Origin: Saprospiraceae bacterium
GTDB lineage: Bacteria > Bacteroidota > Bacteroidia > Chitinophagales > Saprospiraceae
DNA: 7,772 nt
Assembly (NCBI GenBank): GCA_027031145.1
Contig: JALVEG010000526.1
Location: 1-7,772 of the forward strand
Reading direction: 5' to 3'
A program made the translations under genes and the position numbers. This document shows positions 4,218 through 7,772 of this stretch, in pieces; positions within the stretch are counted from its first letter, which is position 1, and each line of letters starts with the position of its first letter. The notes under the pieces are model-generated. The model had not been told where the DNA came from. It was given only the letters and a program-made list of their open reading frames with translations, and searched no databases.

Positions 4218-6044
4218 TTATGAATCTACATGTAAATCAAATTTCTTGATAAAATCCGAAATCAAAGGATTTTTATTTATTAACAATTCATATTTCTCTT
4301 TTGTTGTTAATATTTTCTTTGTTTTTATTTCTTCATGATCTGGAAACTTTTCGATATCCACTTCAATATTGACTTCAAGGGCAGGATTATGATGAATTTT
4401 CCTAATACCAAATATCAGTTCTTTTTCCTGTAACAAATAGTCTTTCGATAGTTGAGTAGGCACATATATAATCAATGATTTGTCTTTTTCTTCAAATTCT
4501 AGTTCCTTCAAAACATTTATAACTATTTTTGAAGAATGCTTATCAATCAACTCAAAAGTCAAATTTTTAATCTTCTCAATATCAATATCCAAAGGTTCAT
4601 GTTGATTTTCTTCCTCTTTTTTTATTTCTTCCAATAATCTATCCAATTTCGGAAAACCAAAACCTGTTGAACTTGCTTTTTTTTCCTGATCTTCAACTTT
4701 AGTATCTGAATTTGTTTCCTGAGTTTCAGGCTCCGTTTTTTTATCGTGTTCCAACTTTTTTTCCGGTACAACGACAGGTTGAATATCATCTTTCTTTTCC
4801 TGAATTACTTTCCCCGTTTCTTTGATAACAGGTTTTTGAGACTCTTCTTTTGGTGCTGTTTCAACTTTAACTTCAGGTTTTGGGGATACTTTAATATCGG
4901 GTTTTATCTTTTTTTTTTCTATTCCCGAATCCTCAAGTTCTATGATATCATTGATATGACACAATTTGCTTAATGCTATCTCTACATGCAATCTTTTATT
5001 TTGTGCGGTTGTATATGTATAATCACAGTGATTCAAAATATTCAGAGCTGTCAAAGCAAAACCTTTGTCAGTTAATTGTGATTGATTGAGATATTTTTGT
5101 TTAAGTTCATCTCCAATACTAAGCAAAACATGAGTTCGCGGATCTTTACTTACCAGCAACTGTCTGATATGCTCTGCCAATCCCAAAATAAAAAGATTTA
5201 TATCAAATCCCTGCCTGATTATTTCATCCAAGAGTAAAAACACATTGGAAATATCTTTTTGCAGGATATAATCTGTCATCTTGAAATAATAATCATAATC
5301 AAGCATGTTCAGATTATCCAATACCTGCTTGTATGTGATCATATTATCTTCAGATGAACTAACTATTCTGTCGTAAATAGATAAAGCATCACGCATAGCA
5401 CCATCTGCTTTGTTGGCAATGATATTCAATGCTTCTTTTTCATATTTAACTCCTTCTTTTTCACTGATTGACTCCAATTGTTTCACAATATCCGGAACCT
5501 GTATTGTCTTGAAATCATAGATCTGACACCTGGACAATATAGTTGGTATGATTTTGTGTTTCTCGGTAGTAGCCAGTATAAATATCGCATGAGCAGGAGG
5601 TTCTTCCAGAGTTTTCAGAAAAGCATTGAAAGCTGATTTGGACAACATGTGCACCTCATCGATAATAAAAACCTTGTACTTTCCTTTTTGAGGCATATAC
5701 CTCACCTGTTCATCGATCAGAGATCTGATATTTTCCACACTGTTATTGGATGCAGCATCGAGTTCAAAGATATTGAAAGACAGGTTTTCATTGAAAGCCT
5801 TACATGAATCACACTGATCACAGGGAGTATTGCCATCTATGGGATTTTCACAGTTCACCACCTTTGCCAAAATTCTGGCACAGGTTGTTTTCCCTACCCC
5901 ACGGGGTCCCGTAAAAAGATATGCCTGAGCAAGTTGACCTTTCTGCAATGCAGATTTAAGAGTAGAGGTAACATGCTGTTGTCCCACTACATCCTCAAAA
6001 GTTGCAGGCCGGTATTTTCTTGCTGATACAATATATTCTCCCAT
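4218..6044 (-). CDS. dnaX: DNA polymerase III subunit gamma/tau
   Basis: The 608-residue product is the clamp-loader ATPase that opens and loads the beta clamp at the replication fork. The AAA+ core shows SARKYRPATFEDVVGQ (7-22), Walker A GPRGVGKT (46-53), zinc ligands Cys65, Cys75, Cys78 and Cys81, Walker B FIIDEVH (126-132), sensor-1 region ILATTEKHK, the SRC motif with its arginine finger (171-173) and sensor 2 GAMRDALS (215-222). Domain III, which forms the oligomer, runs to about residue 368. A Lys/Glu/Pro-rich linker (about 376-460) and a folded C-terminal domain (about 485-608) then give a tau-like full-length protein, the part that would contact polymerase and helicase. An A10 tract at codons 376-379 is a probable recoding site for a short gamma form (see separate entry). 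It is the first gene of the dnaX-crp/fnr-pyrD cluster. The start matches the usual N-terminus, and its leader seems very short. Confidence 0.97.
   Translation of the reverse strand: MGEYIVSARKYRPATFEDVVGQQHVTSTLKSALQKGQLAQAYLFTGPRGVGKTTCARILAKVVNCENPIDGNTPCDQCDSCKAFNENLSFNIFELDAASNNSVENIRSLIDEQVRYMPQKGKYKVFIIDEVHMLSKSAFNAFLKTLEEPPAHAIFILATTEKHKIIPTILSRCQIYDFKTIQVPDIVKQLESISEKEGVKYEKEALNIIANKADGAMRDALSIYDRIVSSSEDNMITYKQVLDNLNMLDYDYYFKMTDYILQKDISNVFLLLDEIIRQGFDINLFILGLAEHIRQLLVSKDPRTHVLLSIGDELKQKYLNQSQLTDKGFALTALNILNHCDYTYTTAQNKRLHVEIALSKLCHINDIIELEDSGIEKKKIKPDIKVSPKPEVKVETAPKEESQKPVIKETGKVIQEKKDDIQPVVVPEKKLEHDKKTEPETQETNSDTKVEDQEKKASSTGFGFPKLDRLLEEIKKEEENQHEPLDIDIEKIKNLTFELIDKHSSKIVINVLKELEFEEKDKSLIIYVPTQLSKDYLLQEKELIFGIRKIHHNPALEVNIEVDIEKFPDHEEIKTKKILTTKEKYELLINKNPLISDFIKKFDLHVDS
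4891..4934 (-). other. Probable dnaX frameshift/slippage site (gamma-form production)
   Basis: Ten consecutive A residues (bases 4918 down to 4909) encode the end of Glu376 and Lys377-379. In the zero frame they give A AAA AAG, the same heptamer used by E. coli dnaX. A purine-rich GAGGA (4934 to 4930) stands 11 bases upstream, similar to the stimulatory Shine-Dalgarno-like element of E. coli. A -1 shift (or one extra A in the mRNA) would add Asp-Lys-Thr-Arg-Tyr and stop at TAA 4893-4891, giving 384 residues. A +1 shift (or one lost A) would give Arg then TAA at 4906-4904, giving 379. Either product keeps domains I-III and lacks the tau region. I see no stable downstream hairpin, so transcriptional slippage, as in Thermus dnaX, is at least as likely as ribosomal shifting. 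Confidence 0.65.
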
Positions 6045-6052
6045 AGCGAAGA

Positions 6053-6060
6053 CAAAGATA
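6053..6060 (-). promoter_or_regulatory. Possible -7 element for dnaX (TATCTTTG)
   Basis: On the minus strand TATCTTTG is an exact match to TAnnTTTG. It lies only 8 bases before the dnaX ATG, so transcription would start about 2-4 bases before the start codon. No good -33 TTTG is found 19-20 bp upstream. This is weak evidence, and an undetected promoter further upstream is possible. Confidence 0.3.
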
Positions 6061-6124
6061 ATGGAAAAATTAAAAAAGACATATATATTAAATTAAAATG
6101 TTTTGAGTATATATGAAAATTAGC

Positions 6125-6142
6125 GTGCCAAATTTTTGGCAC
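6125..6142. promoter_or_regulatory. 18-bp palindrome in the divergent intergenic region
   Basis: GTGCCAAA-TT-TTTGGCAC is a perfect 8-bp inverted repeat with a 2-base spacer, centred about 90 bp upstream of dnaX and 200 bp upstream of the beta-barrel gene. No T-tract follows it on either strand, so an operator for a dimeric regulator or a leader hairpin is more likely than a terminator. The binding protein is unknown. Confidence 0.45.
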
Positions 6143-6144
6143 AA

Positions 6145-6177
6145 TGACTAAACGCGTCAACGAAAGTAATTTAGTCA
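6145..6177. repeat. Second inverted repeat beside the palindrome
   Basis: TGACTAAA (6145-6152) and TTTAGTCA (6170-6177) are perfect complements around a 17-base centre that includes ACGCGT. It begins two bases after the 18-bp palindrome, so the two dyads make a 53-bp structured block. The rest of 6045-6334 shows no gene. Confidence 0.45.
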
Positions 6178-6334
6178 GCCAATTTACTTGCCGGTTTCAA
6201 TAAAAACAACTCCACTTAAGTAGTTATATTATTCATCATATCAATTTTGATAAACATAGTACCTTATTAATTCGTTTATGTTTTAATAATGAAGATAGAT
6301 TAGTGAAAATAGATAAATTTCTAAACATGAATAT

Positions 6335-7072
6335 ATGAAAAGCATTAAATTTAGTATAATAATATTTATATCTCTAAATATTTTACACCCGGACTTGCTG
6401 TTTTCCCAAACATATCTGGTACCGTCGATCGGAAGAAATTATTCTTATTTAGAAGGATATAGAAACTGCTCTCTATTTGATATAAAAGAACCGATTGATC
6501 CCGAAGAACAATTCAAGAATAACACATGATTTGCAGGGATCGGAGTTGAACAATATATAGCGAATAAATTCATATTGGGAATTAATTTTGATATTACCCA
6601 AAAACTTATCAAATACAAAAAAGCATCTCCCATTTGTGCTGATATATGTGACACTGTCAATAATAAAAATTTTAATTACAAACAACTTAATTCATCATTT
6701 ATCCTGAGTTATATTCCAATTAAAAATTGGCATTTAAATGCCGGGATAAGTTCAAGATATTATTTTGACGGAGTTTTGTACAGAGAAGTAATTGATGATT
6801 TAAATCCTAATATTTATCATGCTCAATATAAAAAATACAATCCTCAGTTACATTTTGACTGGGTAATAGGCATTGTTTATAATTTTAAAAACTTTTTATT
6901 TTCCTTTAACTATAGACAAAGTTTTAAACACAGGCATATATGGAATCCTGATTTTAAGTTTATAGTACGAAGACCATATTATCATAAATCCTTTGATATT
7001 TCGGTTAGCTATCTATTCAAAGTATTCGATAAAAGAAAGAAAAGATCGAGAGTAAATTGTCCTACACTATAA
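6335..7072 (+). pseudogene. Outer-membrane beta-barrel protein gene interrupted by an in-frame TGA
   Basis: Two open stretches in one frame (6335-6526 and 6530-7069) are separated by a single TGA at 6527-6529. Together they make about 245 residues. The N-terminus is a clear Sec signal peptide (MKSIKFSIIIFISLNILHP, then LLFSQ, with cleavage near the Ser-Gln at about 24/25). The body alternates hydrophobic and aromatic strands such as FILGINFDI, FILSYIPI, WHLNAGISSRYYF, FDWVIGIVYNF, FLFSFNYR and FDISVSYLFKVF, as in small outer-membrane barrels of this phylum. The frame continues past the TGA with FAGIGVEQYI, so a TGG (Trp) to TGA change is the simplest cause. TGA is not read as Trp here, because tsaB and pyrD end with it. 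Past the last strand the C-terminus is a basic tail (DKRKKRSRVNCPTL). No specific family is recognised. A sequencing error cannot be excluded. Confidence 0.6.
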
Positions 7073-7476
7073 AAATATATCCAAATCCTGCAGGATTACA
7101 CTTAAATTTTACTATTCCGGATAATGCACCAATACATCAATGGATGATAATGGATATGGAAGGTGATACAATATAAACAAATAATCCCCTTACTTCATAT
7201 GAAAATGATAAATGGGAAGTAATTGAAATGAAACTAACAAATCCTACTGATGGTAAAGTCGAATTATTTATTAATAATAGTAGCCTTAAAGTTTATCGTG
7301 GAGAAATTAAGGTTTATGATCTGTCAGGAAAGCAAGTAATGATATTTAATGATGTGAAGATGGCTACGGGGAAATCTATCTCATTAGATTTAACAAATTT
7401 GCAATCCGGAACATATTTTATTAATTTATCTTCTGACAGTTTCAATAATACAAAAAAAGTAGTGATACACAAATAA
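7033..7476 (+). pseudogene. Orphan T9SS C-terminal sorting domain remnant with an in-frame TAA
   Basis: The frame opened at 7033 reads KIYPNPAGLHLNFTIPDN and onward to HQWMIMDMEGDTI, meets TAA at 7174-7176, and continues in the same frame to TAA at 7474-7476. The part after the stop contains NPTDGKVELFI, GEIKVYDLSGKQV, LDLTNLQSGTYFINLSS and the terminal KKVVIHK. The 'YPNP...G.V.L' start, 'V.DLSGK.V' middle, 'L..L.SGTYFI' and basic end are the marks of the type IX secretion C-terminal domain, which sends cargo across the outer membrane and is then removed or anchored. No cargo domain precedes it: the frame begins inside the 3' end of the beta-barrel pseudogene. It looks like the tail of a lost T9SS cargo gene. 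An 82-residue frame from ATG 7228 remains open but has no signal peptide and is unlikely to be a working product. Confidence 0.6.
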
Positions 7477-7486
7477 TTTTTTAGGA

Positions 7487-7527
7487 TAGCACGTTATTTT
7501 ATTTAAGTAACGTGCTACTATTTTTTT
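7487..7527 (+). terminator. Intrinsic terminator after the T9SS-domain remnant
   Basis: TAGCACGTTA (7487-7496) pairs perfectly with TAACGTGCTA (7508-7517). Three further pairs (one G-U) extend the stem to 13 bp with a 5-base loop, and a run of seven T (7521-7527) follows. This is a textbook rho-independent terminator for + strand transcription, 10 bp after the stop of the remnant. The minus strand lacks a T-run, so it works one way only. Confidence 0.88.
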
Positions 7528-7549
7528 ATTATGAAAGAAAAAATAAAGT

Positions 7550-7772
7550 ATGAATAAAAAAACACATCATATAGTATTGTTTTTGTTTATCTTATTTAGT
7601 TTTGATTTAAATGCTCAGTATATGTTTTTACTTGAAGCAAGTAATGGCAATAATGAAACCAAATACTCTACCTATAAAGATTATACAAGATTGTACAATT
7701 ATGGAGTCGGATGTAGGTATGATTTAACAAAATCTTTTAGTATTGGCTTAAAAATCAATTATTTGAGTTTTA
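7550..7772 (+). CDS. Secreted or outer-membrane beta-barrel-like protein (5' part, runs off the window)
   Basis: The ATG at 7550 opens a frame that stays open to the window edge (74 codons). The first 23 residues form a Sec signal peptide: basic MNKKTHH, hydrophobic IVLFLFILFSF, then DLNAQ, the Ala-Gln cleavage style common in Bacteroidota. The mature start shows alternating strands (QYMFLLEAS, YNYGVGCRYDLTKSFSIGLKINYLSF) like the first hairpins of an outer-membrane beta-barrel. It lies 23 bp after the terminator T-run, so its promoter must lie within or close to that terminator, although I see no clear -7 element. Codon use and signal style match the broken barrel gene at 6335, and the two may be loosely related, but the overlap is too short to show it. 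The function cannot be assigned. Confidence 0.7.
   Translation, partial: MNKKTHHIVLFLFILFSFDLNAQYMFLLEASNGNNETKYSTYKDYTRLYNYGVGCRYDLTKSFSIGLKINYLSF

Noticed and set aside
4746..4973. Phe-rich + strand open frame inside dnaX
   Set aside because: It is the antisense of the Lys/Glu-rich dnaX linker. Poly-A codons read backwards give Phe-rich protein without any start context.
6246..6284. Promoter for the beta-barrel gene (TTTG at 6246-6249, TATGTTTT at 6277-6284)
   Set aside because: The spacing of 27 bp is too long and the -7 element has a mismatch at the key last G.
6445..6685. Two overlapping minus-strand frames opposite the beta-barrel gene
   Set aside because: They mirror the barrel coding sequence in other frames, show no family motif, and the sense frame with its signal peptide explains the region.

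Overview
The window is AT-rich DNA from a member of the Bacteroidota. The evidence is a C-terminal type IX secretion (T9SS) sorting domain, signal peptides ending in the Q-rich style of this phylum, no Shine-Dalgarno sites ahead of most genes, promoter-like TTTG / TAnnTTTG elements, and the protein styles of DnaX, PyrD and TsaB. Genus cannot be read from the sequence.

Layout, left to right. The + strand opens with the last 48 codons of what looks like an S41 C-terminal processing peptidase, followed with no gap by tsaB (tRNA t6A biosynthesis). Two small paralogous ArsR-type winged-helix regulators without cysteines follow (985-1323 and 1512-1817). The second has a readable promoter with a perfect 8-7-8 dyad over its -33 element and two CCCCCAT boxes 10 bp apart upstream. 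From 1818 to 2497, between convergent genes, lies 680 bp with no gene but many direct and inverted repeats, framed by two copies of a 15-bp sequence.

On the minus strand, dnaX, a Crp/Fnr-family regulator and pyrD follow each other with gaps of 10 and 24 bp and probably form one operon (transcribed from about 6050 down to 2498). dnaX contains an A10 run, in frame as A AAA AAG, just after the clamp-loader domains. Slipping in either direction leads to a stop within a few codons, so the gene probably makes both a full tau-like protein and a short gamma-like protein.

The divergent intergenic region at 6045-6334 has an 18-bp palindrome next to a second long inverted repeat. To its right, the + strand carries a decaying surface/secretion locus: an outer-membrane beta-barrel gene with an in-frame TGA, then an orphan T9SS sorting domain with an in-frame TAA, closed by a strong intrinsic terminator. 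A second secreted beta-barrel-like gene begins at 7550 and runs off the window.

The genes do not form one new pathway. The most notable points are the dnaX recoding signal, the control region of the second ArsR gene, the composite repeat block and the two interrupted genes.
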